This document shows positions 20,990-31,440 of a stretch of DNA of 64,000 bases, piece after piece. The stretch is from Doris montereyensis (Eukaryota; Mollusca; Gastropoda; Nudibranchia; Dorididae): positions 69,501 through 133,500 of the forward strand of contig JAXRKP010000212.1 of assembly GCA_037039925.1 (NCBI GenBank), written 5' to 3'. Position 1 is the first letter of the stretch, and each line of letters starts with the position of its first letter. Both the position numbers and the translations under genes were made by a program. The notes beneath the pieces are model-generated. The model saw only the letters and a list, made by a program, of their open reading frames with translations. It had not been told where the DNA came from and made no database searches.

Positions 20990-22815
20990 TGGCCTTAAAC
21001 ACTTAACTCTGATTATCCTAACGTATATGAGTCAGAATATATTTTTTATGTTGGTGATGATGCTAAAGAAAAATATGTTGAAATGATTATTATGATCTTT
21101 CATGAAATAATGGATAGAATGCCATTTTGAGAATAGTAAACATAAGTTGACACATCCACAAGAAAAGGAACACCAACAAGCAACTAATTGTTATATGTGT
21201 GGAATTGAGTTTACAGAAAATAACTGTAAAATAAAGGAACACAATCATTATACATCAAAATATAGAGGAGCGGCTTGTCAGTCTTGTAATACTAAAGAAA
21301 GTATATCAACTAAGTAATTCCTGCATTCTTTCTCTGCTCCAGGATTAACATGTCAATGTGGATTAAAATATACAGGTATTGAGTAAGCATTACTTCAAGA
21401 TTATGATATGTTACTAATGTTTGAAAGTGGAATAAGAGGTGGGTTCTCTGGTATATTAGGTCCACGACATGTTAAAGCTTATAATAAATACACTTCTAAC
21501 TATGATAAGAGTGGAAGAATAATTGATGAATGTGAAACGGAAAAATGTTTAGAAATAATTAAAAACGGAGGTAATTTAAATGACTTTCTAAAAGAAAAAT
21601 ATCTTCTATATTTAGATGCTAATCATTTATTTGGATGGGCTATGAGTCAGAAACTACCAACAGGTGATTTTAAATGGAGAATAAGATTCTGATTATTATC
21701 TTTCAAAAACATAAGGTAGAGGTTGTATTATTGAATGTGACTTAGAATATATTAAAGAAGCTAAATTAAAAACTATTAGATATCGATTAGCACCAGAACA
21801 TGTGAAAATATAAAAGAGGATCTTTCACCTTATCAACTTAATCTATTAGAAAAAGAAGATAGAAAATTAGGTAATGAAGAAAAACTATTCCTGACATTAA
21901 GGGATGAAAAGAAATATATTGTTCATCATAAAATCTTGAAAGAGTATATTAAGCTCAGATTAAAAGTAACAAAAGTATACAGAACTATTTCATTTGAAGA
22001 GACAGCATGATTAAAGAAATATATTGATTTTAATACTGAACAAAGAACAAAGAACAATGTTTAAGTCTGACTTTGAGAAAGATTTTGAAACTGATGAATA
22101 ATGCTTTCTATAGAAAAACAATGGAAAACATTAAAAATAGAAATGAAATAAAATTATTTACAGATAAAAAAGAAATACAGAAACACATTAATAAACCTAA
22201 TTTTAAAGACTCAATAATATTTAATAAAAACTTTATAGGAATAATTAATAATATAACAACAGTTAAGTTTGATAAACCAATTTATTTAGGAATGTGTATT
22301 TTAGATTATATCAAGTTGTTAATGTATCAATTTTACTATGATGTTGTTGAAAACCTAATGGTCTGTTAATGAATTAACAGAAGATATTTATGAAGACATG
22401 AAAGAAATAATCAAATGCTTAGATACATCTTTATCCTAAAGACCATTAATTGTTTTCAGAAAAAAAAAAAAAATAAATTGGTAAATTTAAAGATGAGTTA
22501 AATGGAAAAATTATGAATGAAATTGTTTTCCTTAGGAGTAAAGCATATTCATTTACATTAACTGATTTACAAGAAGTAAACAAATTAAAAGGACTAGGAT
22601 AAAAAATTATTTAAAAAGATATCAAATTTGATGATTATAAAGAATGTTTATATAATAAAAATATACAAATGAATAAAATATACACATTGAACTCGGAAAA
22701 ACATCTTATGTATGTAAATAAAGTAAATAAAAAAAGTCTATCACCATTTTATGATAAAATATACATAAAAGCTAATGGTATGAATACACATTCTTTTGGA
22801 ATGTCTACTAAATAA
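20990..22815 (+). pseudogene. Protein-primed DNA polymerase B, truncated
   Basis: The plus strand shows a Cys/His cluster (CYMCGIEF...HNHYTSKYRGAACQSC, 21190-21285), then GPRHVKAYNKY, then YLLYLDANHLFGWAMSQ. The last is palm motif A with the catalytic Asp. At 22085 KLMNNAFYRKTMEN is motif B with Arg where the family has Gly. The palm motif C segment (YxDTDS) expected before 22380 is absent, because the sequence passes straight from the region before it to TEDIYEDMKE. The exonuclease N-terminus is also missing. The gene ends with a TAA near 22813, tail to tail with the capsid-like gene. Confidence 0.8.
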
Positions 22816-22816
22816 T

Positions 22817-24190
22817 TCTCACCCCACTTCCATCACTTTCCATTCGAATTATTCTATCTGATACAATAACTGTATATGCGTTTAAATCATTGACACTCTT
22901 ATTAAAATTCATGTTTACTGTAATATCAGTAACCCCACCTTTGACTTTTCAATTTGATTACTTGCATCAACAACAAATATGGGATAGTGATCCACATAAT
23001 TAAAAAGAGTCATATTAACACTAACTTCCTTCCCAAAGCATTTTTTCTTGAATTCAAAAGCTTCACTAAATATTCTGTTAAATTTATTTTTTTCAAAGTT
23101 TATGTCATATTGCACTTTTGGGTATGTTCTTGACTCAAGGGATACTGAAATATTCTTTAGATTTACATATAAAGCAGTGGTTTATCGAATTCATCTTGAT
23201 CATGTGTCTTTTTCTCTCTTGAAATTCAACAATGATATATCTAGTTTTTTTTTCCGGAGAAGTACTAGTACTCAATCTCCATTCAAATCTATCATCAGTA
23301 GGAACAATTATTGATTGACTTTTTAATCTTTTATAAGCGATATCATATTTTATTGTATTTCCAATTTGTGTCAACAGTTTGTTTTCATATTCCAAAATTG
23401 GTTTAACCATGAAGTCTTCTTTAAGTTTGCTTTTCTATTCTTTGTCATGATGTTTCCTAAAATAGTAGTAGTTCCATCTGCAGTTGTCCCCACCTTTTCA
23501 AACTTAGTAATAATAGCATCTTTATCTTCAGATTTTCTATATAATGATAGTTCATGTTCAATACCATATATTACTTTATTTTTTATGTTTGACAAAATCC
23601 AAAAATGTGTTTAAGTGGAATTGAAAAACTAAATGATCCTTCCCCTCTTTCAATAAAAAAGTGATGTCTTACTTTAAAACTATTCCTTCTGAATTGATTA
23701 CTACGCTCTCTATACCATAATTGATTCAACCCTTTTGTCGTCTAAAAATCTCCTGGATATTTCAGATAACCCATCATTGTGGTTGTCTCTCTTGTATTAT
23801 TTATACTTTCAATCTCTTGCACACCAGCTGTATATTTTATATTAGAAAACAAATACACCATTGCATTATTAATTAAAGTTATTTTTATCTTTGTCAGCAT
23901 AATTGCTTGTAAAGTTACCCTCATTTCTAACTAATTCACCTTCAATTTGTATGAAACTTTCAGCAATATCTAGGCAAACGTTTTGATTATTTAACGGGAT
24001 TCTAATTTCTCCACTTTGATTTAGATTAATATTACCAGAATCTGGTTTATTTAGATTAACATCACTACCAACACTAAGCTTTAATTGTTCTGGAGATGAT
24101 CTTGCTGCAAAGTCGTTCTTATTTTTTCTGACAGTTATCCAAAATGGTTTAGGAGTATCTAGCTTTTCAACATTCACGTTTAATCCTTCG
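22817..24190 (-). pseudogene. Major-capsid-like protein, frameshifted
   Basis: The minus strand runs for about 457 codons in several frames. Recognisable blocks in order are a basic/polar start (FWITVRKNKNDFAARSSPEQ), RIPLNNQNVCLDIAESFIQI, NNAMVYLFSNIKYTAG, NKVIYGIEHELSL and RYIIVEFQ, with a C-terminus ending at 22817. The order and spacing resemble the double jelly-roll capsid protein of adintovirus-like elements, and the position next to protease and polymerase agrees. I infer the identity from these blocks. At least four frame breaks are present, so it is not expressible. Confidence 0.55.
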
Positions 24191-24224
24191 ATAATAATAT
24201 TTTCTGGATTATCTTCTAATTTTC

Positions 24225-24365
24225 TTTCAGGTCATTGAGGTCATTTTAAAATTTCAAACCATATAACCCATTCTTTTCTTTTTTTACTATTAAAACCTTC
24301 TACATTTTCTAAATCATCAAGATTAATCTGATGACTATGAAAAGGTGATATCATTTTATTATTAT
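24225..24365 (-). pseudogene. Short unidentified element ORF end
   Basis: About 37 codons from 24354 on the minus strand (ISPFHSHQINLDDLENVEGF...) lie between the protease remnant and the capsid-like gene. They may be the detached start or end of a neighbour. No function is recognised. Confidence 0.25.
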
Positions 24366-24429
24366 TATTCTCTACATATTAATGATAAAATTATATCATC
24401 ATAGTCATAACCAGAAGTTATTTTCTTTA

Positions 24430-24802
24430 CAAATTATAAACAGAGATGACCACAAATAAACCCCGATTTTTGTATTTGATAAATATTGTATTCGGGATTA
24501 TTTAGATAATTTTCTAATTCTAAAATGGGTTGAATACCATATGAATACTATTTCTTATCATCATTTTTATAACATATCCAGTGGGTTCCATTATTTCTAT
24601 CATCACTGACTGCAAGATTAATTATTCCACATTCTTTCTTACGTGCTTTAGAAGATAGTTCATTTCTAAGATAAACCCCACGGAAATTTTTAATTTTTAA
24701 TTTTTTTATAGAATCATTTAAATCATAGTTTGATAAGGGTTTGTTAGGAAGTATCAAATCTTCAACACTTAAAAATTTAGCAATATCATCACTACGTTCC
24801 AT
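24430..24802 (-). pseudogene. Adenain-type cysteine protease
   Basis: An open minus-strand segment (24802-24548) reads NFRGVYLRNEL, CGIINLAVSDD and NGTHWICYKN. GTHW carries the catalytic His of the Ulp1/adenain protease family. After a frame break the strand continues with PILELENYLNN and GFICGHLCL (about 24450-24425), where the catalytic Cys is expected. In Polinton-like elements this enzyme matures capsid proteins. The frameshift separates His from Cys, so it is inactive as it stands. Its start lies only 3 to 20 bases from the divergent plus-strand gene. Confidence 0.75.
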
Positions 24803-24819
24803 TCATGTATTTATTTATA

Positions 24820-25330
24820 AAAATGGAATACATATATTATCTCAAATGTAAAAGAAGAACAGATACCGCCGATCTAGAAGAAAGAATAACAAAAAATAAT
24901 AGAAACATGTTACAGGGTAGATGTGTTGTATGTGGTGTTATAGAATTTAGATTTCTAAAATCAACAGGGTTTATCGCAAAGCACCAAGGTGAAGTATTGA
25001 CGGATAAAATTATTAACAAGATCCCAGAAATGCATTTACCATCTCATAAATTTACTGGACCTTTTACTAAATTAGAGAATAGACTAAATAAAGATGATAA
25101 TCCTTTACCACATTCTAAATCATAATCAAGTGGATGAAATATCCAGACTTCATGATATATGTTATAGAGACACACCTAAATTTAAAGATAAAAATAAAAT
25201 CTGTGATAAAGAGAGATGTTAGATAGATTAAAACCTCTTAAAACAAACAGATTCAGAGAATGGATCGACAAGAGGGTTGGGCAGAACGCCATTGGTGCGA
25301 AGAAAACATTAGGTTCGGGGACTAAATGAC
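24820..25330 (+). pseudogene. PLA2-like protein with zinc-ribbon start
   Basis: The start near 24823 reads YYLKCKRR...GRCVVCG. This is a small Cys-paired domain in which the first pair has lost one Cys. Next come LPSHKFTGPFTKLENRL and, after a frame change, ISRLHDICYRD near 25140. The latter resembles a phospholipase A2 helix with the His-Asp dyad, preceded by a calcium-loop-like Gly segment in which Cys is replaced. PLA2-like proteins of this layout occur in adintovirus-like elements and in parvovirus capsids. Broken by stops at 25124 and beyond. Confidence 0.55.
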
Positions 25331-25339
25331 TAGGCAACG

Positions 25340-25610
25340 AACCGTTAACTAATGAATTAAGTGATGAATTACATAAAAAAAGTGATCAAGAAACTCCCTA
25401 GAAGAAATGTTGTTGTCTTTGAAATTGATGAGATTTTTGCAGCAGATCTTATTGATATGCAAAAATACTCAAAACAAAATAAGCATTATAAATATCTTTT
25501 AACTGTTATTGATGTTTTTATTAAATTCGCTTTCGTAGTTCCATTAAAAACTAAAACAGGATTAGAAGTAACAAATGCTTTTAAACAGATATTCAAAGAA
25601 AGAACACCAG
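25340..25610 (+). pseudogene. Retroviral-type integrase, N-terminal half
   Basis: The plus strand encodes KKLPRRNVVVFEIDEIFAAD and then LIDMQKYSKQNKHYKYLLTV, IDVFIKFAFVVPLKTKTG and ANAFKQIFKE-like sequence. This is the start of the rve integrase core with the first catalytic Asp (AADLIDM). Polinton-like elements use it to insert. At about 25605 coding sequence switches directly into the end of a minus-strand gene, so the second Asp and the Glu are deleted. Confidence 0.75.
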
Positions 25611-26089
25611 TCACCAATAGTTTGTCTTCGAAGTTTTGATGGATAGTGTTTTTGTATGATAGGTTTAATAAAGTTTTCATACTTATATCCACAACGATTT
25701 CCTTTTATACTTTTGTTTTCGTTAAACAGATTATCTGTGTCTATCATTATATCTTCAAATACTTCTTTGTCTTCATTAGTTATCAAACTTTCATTAGGTG
25801 TCATTCTTGTTAATAATTCCCATAAACCACCAGTTCCTTTATATTGTTTACCAGCTGTTATAATATCATCATTAGTATTCGATAGTAAAAATTTATTTCC
25901 AATTATAAGTTTTTTACCAACCATTTTTGGACCAAAGGTTGAATCATAAAGTTTCTTATTATTTAATGCAGTTGATAAGTATTTTTCTCCTAATTCACTT
26001 AAATCATATTTTTTCTCTCCATTATCTTTAACATATTCTATTGCTGGTATGTTTATTTTATTTTCTAAAACTTGGTTAAATTCTTTCAA
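25605..26089 (-). CDS. Unidentified 160-175 aa protein of element I
   Basis: An open minus-strand frame starts at 26089. It reads IPAIEYVKDNGEKKYDLSEL, then GKKLIIGNKFLLSN and YKGTGGLWELLTRMTPNE. Its last codons after 25605 overlap the integrase junction, so its true C-terminus is uncertain. The GTGGLWELLT block is, to my reading, a repeated feature of unnamed Polinton-like proteins, but I cannot give a function. It is the longest intact frame in element I, with strong Lys/Asn bias. Confidence 0.45.
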
Positions 26090-26128
26090 TAGATTAGTTT
26101 TTTCACAATTTCCTCCCTTGTTTCTTAA

Positions 26129-26554
26129 TTATCTGTAAGTAAAGGTTCTAATTGTTTTTTTATATTCATCTTGTCTATATTCCTCCCTTATCCTTTCAGA
26201 AACAAATCTTTCTTTTAAGTCATCTCTTAAGTTAATGTTCTCTTTAACTAAGTCATCACGTTTCTTCCAATCTATTTTTTTAAAAGTCATTTTTATTGAA
26301 CCCTTTTCTTTTATTTCTTCTTCATAAAACTTTTTATTCTTAGAAGCTCTAATATTTTCTTTGTATTGATTAAATTTATTTTCTTCATCTAAAATAAGTT
26401 GATACTCACTATGTTCAATATGTCCATCTTCAAGCGCTTTGGAAATAAGTGATTCAATACTATTTAATTTAGTTTCTGCTAATGTATTAATATCTCTATA
26501 TTTCTGTTCTTTAACTTTTAACTTTTTGTTTAGTTTCCCTATGAGTAATGACAT
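26129..26554 (-). CDS. Coiled-coil protein of element I
   Basis: A 141-codon open frame on the minus strand is highly charged. It starts MSLLIGKLNKKLKVKEQKYR and continues LISKALEDGHIEHSEYQLIL. Its C-terminal half is rich in Lys, Glu and Arg with heptad-like spacing. This suggests a helical, possibly coiled-coil protein. No enzymatic motif is visible. It lies between the unidentified gene at 26089 and a hydrophobic segment. Function unknown. Confidence 0.45.
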   Translation of the reverse strand: MSLLIGKLNKKLKVKEQKYRDINTLAETKLNSIESLISKALEDGHIEHSEYQLILDEENKFNQYKENIRASKNKKFYEEEIKEKGSIKMTFKKIDWKKRDDLVKENINLRDDLKERFVSERIREEYRQDEYKKTIRTFTYR

Positions 26555-26569
26555 TCTACCACAAACAGC

Positions 26570-27160
26570 AGATACTGCTGATAAACTTAAAACTAACTGA
26601 CAATACTACTAACAAAGGTAGAGTCAAAACACCAGCAATAACGGACGCAGATGAAACAGTATTTAATCCATAATTAGTATAATGTAATGCATTAGTTGTT
26701 TTACTGTATTTTTTAGATAATGACCTCTGTTCACTGTTTCATTTTTACTTTATATACACTGTTACCCTTTTTTATATACAAACCATTTTCCATTATTTTA
26801 CTAACCGCAGCTGAACCGAGCCCTGCCAAACTACCCAGAGCAAGATTTTTTAGCTATAGGTGGCGCAACTCTTGGTCATACAGTTCTAGCTAACCCTAGT
26901 AATGCACCAAGAAATACACCTACTACTTTATTTTTGTTTTTATTGTAACTGTGTTTTACTAAGTTTAATATTAACACTTTTCCCATTCTTAAATGCATTG
27001 TTTATTTTTTCAATTTGATTATTAGTAAATGCAATTAATTAATCGCCAACATCAGAGATTCTGATAGATACTGCCTCTTTGTTTTTCATAGCAAGTTTAA
27101 TCTTTTCTTTCTGTCCATCAGATATATGTATCCTTTGTTCGATATAATTTATACTCATTT
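26570..27160 (-). pseudogene. Small membrane-type proteins of element I
   Basis: From 27157 the minus strand reads MSINYIEQRIHISDGQKEKI and then AVSIRISD, stop, followed by a second piece with KNGKSVNIKLSK. Near 26930-26850 is a hydrophobic Gly/Ala segment (VVGVFLGALLGLARTV). Another hydrophobic run (VIAGVLTLPLLVVLSVLSL) lies near 26640. The Gly-rich hydrophobic stretch resembles the small core/minor capsid proteins of adenovirus-like elements, but that is a guess. Several stops occur. Confidence 0.35.
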
Positions 27161-27179
27161 TCTTATGTGAAATGTAAGG

Positions 27180-28040
27180 TAACTTTTATTTAGATTAATA
27201 ATAGTATTATCCTTATCTTTTATTTGAAGTTTGAAATGCTTAAAATATTCTTTAATTGGGTGATGATCAGTTTATTCGGTTTCTCATTTATATTATTTTC
27301 TCTGTAAAAAAATGAATAAACAATTGGTGATCCTTCATCTTTAAAAGAATTATTCTTTATACAGTTAAGATAAATGTCTATAGGAATGTTGAATGCTGTT
27401 GATTCTATATCAGTGTGCCAGTTTGCATAATCCCTATCAGTTTCATTTTCATACGTTTTATGTCTATTAAATCCAAAAAAATGATTTAATTTAATCTTTA
27501 AATTCTGTGCTACATATATTGTTAATTTTTCATAAAACACCATTTGTCATTTCTTTTTTTGAGATAACCTTTCTTTACATTTATTTTTCCCCAAAAAATA
27601 GCATTTAACTCATCTATATCATACCACACTTCTTTAATAATAAATTCCTTCCATTCTTCATATTTTTTTTATAACTAATAATCGCACTCCGATTAGAAAT
27701 CTTGAACAATTGAATGGATTTAAACTCAACTGAAACAATCTCACAATTTTCATAACTAATCGGTTTATCAAACGTTTTTTCTAATTTATCATTAAGAACA
27801 ATGGTATAGCTTTCTTTCTCTAACATATTTTTAACGCCATTCAAACCAATATTTATTCTCCGTCTTAGTTCTTTTTTTTATTAAGATCTAATTTTTCAAT
27901 TATTCTTTGTTCTATTTCAACAGTTTAATTTAACTTTTCTAGTATTTGAAAACCTAATTCATTATCCAGTATTTTTATTTTATCATCACTTTTACTTTTA
28001 GTTTTTAATACACCAAATTTATATGCATTCATTTTCATAT
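27180..28040 (-). pseudogene. Unidentified element I proteins
   Basis: Two minus-strand frames, 27543-27220 (MVFYEKLTIYVAQNLKIKLN...) and 27844-27614 (VKNMLEKESYTIVLNDKLEK...), flank stops and frame changes. The 27844 frame appears to continue a protein starting near 28035 (MNAYKFGVLK). They are Lys/Asn rich like their neighbours. No family is recognised. They occupy the part of the element between the jelly-roll-like gene and the small hydrophobic proteins. Confidence 0.35.
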
Positions 28041-28049
28041 ATAGAATAT

Positions 28050-28640
28050 AGATCATTTCTCACGTAAATGAAATCTAATAGTTACTTCTTTACCTCTTAA
28101 ATCTAATGGAATATGATTTTAATCTGTAATCTTTACATTAAAATCGCTTATATCATTTAATGTTACTGGTAAATATATAGGATTGGTGGGAGTCTGGATG
28201 ATTTTATAAACTGGAGAAACAAGGATAAAAAGAATATATAACCGGAGATTGTGAACCACTTACAATTAAACCATTAATAATATTAATGTGAATGAAAATA
28301 CTATTTATAGCTAGGATGTTTACGATATTTTCTGATTCGTGTACTCCTGCTTTATACTCGTCTTTAGTAAATCCTAAAATATTCTATTTTTGTTTTATCT
28401 AATATAGATTTAAAGGTATTTAGATTGGTGATTTGAAATGCTTCTTAAGTTTATTCAATAAGAATAATAAGTTCTTTTGTTTTATCTTTTATTGTGTATT
28501 CTATTACATTATTATAAGAAGAAATGTATGGGAAACTAGTAACTCTCCAAATCCACGGATATGATCTCGTATTGTCTATTTGGATCAAGTTATAATGGAG
28601 GATTAAAGCTTGTAGTAAAGACAAATTTATTTTTACTAAC
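28050..28640 (-). pseudogene. Possible penton-like minor capsid protein
   Basis: Minus-strand translation in several frames gives PWIWRVTSFPYISSYNNVIE, IYSFYPCFSSL-like and PVTLNDISDFNVKITD blocks, ending with LRGKEVTIRFHLREK at about 28055. The order of beta-strand-like blocks and the final hydrophilic strand resemble the minor capsid (penton-like) gene beside the packaging ATPase in adintovirus-like elements. This is inferred from position and pattern only. Stops are frequent. Confidence 0.35.
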
Positions 28641-28656
28641 TATAATTTGATGATTT

Positions 28657-29480
28657 TTATTTAGGAGATGTATTCTTTATTAATTGATTAAGTTTTTCAA
28701 TTATTTCTTTTCCAATTTTATTATCCATTTTTAGTTTTGATAAAAAAGAGTCACGAGGTTCTATTTTTAAAGACAGATTTAGGGAAATAGAAATTATGTA
28801 AGTTATGTCTATATTTTCCATTCCACAGCTTTTTAAACTCATCATAATCCATATCTAATGAAGCATGATCTTGATATATATGATTTATACTTTTATTATC
28901 TTGTTTAAATAAAAATATTAAGTTGGAGTTTTGTGGTATAGTCTAAATTAATTTTGTGATAAATAAAAACAATCAGTATTTGAATGTCTACCTCGCGTAT
29001 AATAATTCTCACATTGATTCTGTTTTTCTAATAAAACATCATCAAATATCATTAGATTTTTATCTGTCGGCATTAACTCACTTGGATCCATTATTTGTTC
29101 ACCATCTTTAAAATACTCACAGTTGATTGGATGTTTTGATGGGTTTGTTTCCCCTACTTCCCTCATAATTTAATAAGGAGAAATATTATCTTTTACAATT
29201 TTCTCTCTATTTTTAAAAATATTGAATATTTTTCCCTATCTAAATTATTATCAAATCCACATGTCATTATTTTATATATTGGTTGATATAAAGATTTCCC
29301 ATAAACCATTAATTTATCGTAATCTAATAGATCAGGTTTTAACAATAAATTCATTATTACATTTGTTTTTCCACACCGCGAATTGCCAACAATTAATCCT
29401 GTGATTGATCTTGTAATATTGGTGAGTTATTTCTAGTTGTTTGCTCTTCCCAATCTAGATTATTATCCAATTTATAAGGG
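28657..29480 (-). pseudogene. Packaging ATPase, element I
   Basis: The minus strand reads NLDWEEQTTRNNSPIL, then VGNSRCGKTNVIMNLLLKP (Walker A at about 29395-29340), KLMVYGKSLYQP, and in ORF 29166-28948 NLMIFDDVLLEKQNQCENYY (Walker B with two Asp). YTRGRHSNTDCFYLSQ and a C-terminal DYDEFKKLW-like segment (about 28850) follow. This is the FtsK/HerA-like ATPase that drives genome packaging in Polinton-like elements and adintoviruses. Stops near 29175 and 28940 and a frame change break it. Parts of the same gene occur at 8987-9135 and 63926-64000. Confidence 0.75.
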
Positions 29481-29519
29481 TAAAAAAAAAAAATTGTTAT
29501 AGAAGCATTTTTGTTTGTC

Positions 29520-29655
29520 TGAGGCTGAGCAAGATCTCCACCTAAGAATATTACTGGAATAGGGTTTTGAGATACTCTGCGCGAGTTGGAGCGGAACGTA
29601 GAGGGGTTGTGTGGAGTGGGGACGTGTGGGATATTCCAAAGACTCATATCGAAAA
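29520..29655. repeat. Right terminal sequence of element I
   Basis: A GC-richer block ends with GTGGGATATTCCAAAGACTC at 29627-29646. On the other strand this reads TTTGGAATATCCCACACG, almost the same as TTTGGCATATCCCACATGG at 6546 and TTTGGAATATCCCGTAC at 63874. I take it as the element's outer end. A left partner for element I is not present, so an inverted pair cannot be confirmed within this copy. Confidence 0.5.
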
Positions 29656-30213
29656 ATCAAAACTCTAAACCGAAATCTAAACCGAAAGTGAGCCAGACAC
29701 GTAGTGACCTACTACTAAGATGAATCGTGTATGATATATCTGTATGATAAACAATAAGAATGTTTTTGAGCGAGCTGCAAAATTTAAAGGACTAATGAGT
29801 CTGAGAAAATGCTTTATTATAAAGTTTAAAGATATTTTTATCTGGTTTGTTCTAAATGCCTTAGTCACCCCCAAATTACAGCCCACATAATACTTACGTT
29901 CATATTGATCTTTTCGTGGATCTTCCTTTCATCTGTGTAGTTAATGGGGTTTTTTTTTTCTTTTTTCAAGTGTGTGTGATTCCTTTATGTTTTTCCTTTT
30001 TGTTTTCCTTTCCTGGTCGTATCTTGTCATTATTATGTTTTATTTGGACTCTGTAGACACACTGAATCTTTCAAAATGTATACTAAATAATATCCTACTG
30101 TATACTCACTCAGTCATTGAATCTTTTTGCATCCATGAACACTTACTGTCTTCAAATTTTATTTTGATGATGTGCTGGAGAAAAAAGACAATTTTGTTTC
30201 TCATGATTTTCAG
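29656..30213 (+). other. Intron 2, final part
   Basis: No element is recognised between the Polinton-like end and the acceptor of exon 3 (GATTTTCAG at 30213). Confidence 0.5.
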
Positions 30214-30376
30214 GCTTCTAGTTGAATTCCCAGCCACAGGTGGTGCTTTTCCTTCATGGGATTTTAACACAGTCAGACTCATCCGTTACACAAGTACCTT
30301 TGATAGATTCGTTTTTGTCTGTGAAGTGATTTTTATCATTTTCATTTTTTACTACATTGTTGAAGAAATAATTGAG
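30214..30376 (+). CDS. PKD2: PKD2-like exon 3: pre-S2 and S2
   Basis: Acceptor TTTTCAG and donor GAG|GTAAGA flank the exon. It supplies the third base of a Thr codon and then [20 protein letters not shown] and [15 protein letters not shown], followed by the hydrophobic S2 segment [19 protein letters not shown]. The EFPATGG and YYxVEEI blocks are hallmarks of polycystin channels. It ends in phase 0. The last 26 coding bases and the donor are duplicated 159 bases downstream. Confidence 0.93.
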
Positions 30377-30661
30377 GTAAGAAAGTTATTAATGTAAACT
30401 GAATCAATCAGGTTATGTTAAATCATTTAAATCAAACCTGTAAACCTTATATATAACAATATCATTTAATAGTTTTGACTGCTCTATACTTTGGCAAAGT
30501 CATGCATTTACTACATTGTTGAAGAAATAATTGAGGTAAGAAAGTTATTAATGTAAACTGAATCAATCAGGTATGTTAAGTCAAATCAAACCTGTAAACC
30601 TTATATATAATAATATCATTTAATAGTCTTTGACTGCTCTATACTTTGGCAAAGTCATGCA
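30349..30661 (+). repeat. 159-bp tandem duplication over exon end and donor
   Basis: Two units, about 30349-30507 and 30508-30661, are over 90% alike by eye. Each begins TTACTACATTGTTGAAGAAA, includes ATTGAG|GTAAGAAAG, and ends CTTTGGCAAAGTCATGCA. The second is a few bases shorter. The duplication copies 26 coding bases of exon 3, the splice donor and about 130 bases of intron. Confidence 0.9.
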
Positions 30662-31154
30662 ATTTCTGTGATTGTTTAAAAGACTCACAAAACAAAATCA
30701 GGATTTGAGTTAACAACCTCTTGGATTTGAGTTGAGCTATCTAGCCAAACACAGCTACAGTGCAAGAGAGGAAGGTTATGTATGGGGGAAGGAGGGGGAT
30801 GCCATTCCAACAAATCGAAATGACTGATTCTGTGGCAGAGTGCACTCTTAAAGAATATTAAATATATGCCATGCTTATGGCTTGTGACCAAAGCCACTAA
30901 AGATGTCAATATTTATTGCAGTATGGGCAAGACAACAACGCTTAACTTCATCGAATGACAAATTCATACTATACCTTTGTGGTCTGTGTTATTGGATTTA
31001 TGTTTATGATTATATATGGATTTTCTTATTTAAAAGAATGCAGCGCTTTGTCATTATATATGTACTAAAGGAAATACCAAAACCAACATGAATCAATTGC
31101 AATGGCTTAAGAAAAACATAGTGCCAGAAATAAAATAAATATTTTCTTTAAAGC

Positions 31155-31440
31155 TATAAACAGCCAAGTGTTTATTCCATTAGCTCAGCTTAAACTTAAT
31201 ACAATAACAACCAGATCAGGCTGTCAAACATACATGGTTATATCTTCAAACATTGATTATCACCTGCACTCATTTCACCCCAGTACAGTAAGGCTGTAGA
31301 ATGGACTGCCAACAGAAATATAACTCAGCAGTAGCACTGAAGCCTTTAAAAATAGAATTAAAATTAAAGACGTCACTTTGAAATCAAAATTGGATTAGCA
31401 CCTCTGAATTAAACTCAAATATGTGCGTTGACAGTAATAC
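31155..31440 (+). mobile_element. CR1/L2-like LINE 3' end
   Basis: Plus-strand translation gives TRSGCQTYMVISSNIDYHLH and then FHPSTVRLWNGLPTEI, the C-terminal block after RT in CR1/L2 elements, and STEAFKNRIKIKDVTLK. Only this tail remains. It meets the 3' end of a minus-strand LINE at about 31440-31640, so the two copies are tail to tail. Confidence 0.55.

Larger units (their letters stand above)
20986..29655. mobile_element. Polinton/adintovirus-like element I, decayed
   Basis: This 8.7-kb AT-rich block holds remnants of protein-primed DNA polymerase B (+), capsid-like protein (-), adenain-type protease (-), a PLA2-like protein (+), retroviral-type integrase (+), several small proteins (-) and a packaging ATPase (-). 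The gene set is that of Polintons (Mavericks) and adintovirus-like elements. The right end carries GGGATATTCCAAA near 29640, preceded by a GC-richer stretch (29570-29630). The left terminus is missing, because the polymerase starts mid-gene near 20990. Every gene has stops or frameshifts, so this is an old inactive copy. Confidence 0.8.

Noticed and set aside
29972..30397. 141-codon frame as a separate gene
   Set aside because: Only 30214-30376 is conserved. The rest is intron read through the acceptor of channel exon 3.
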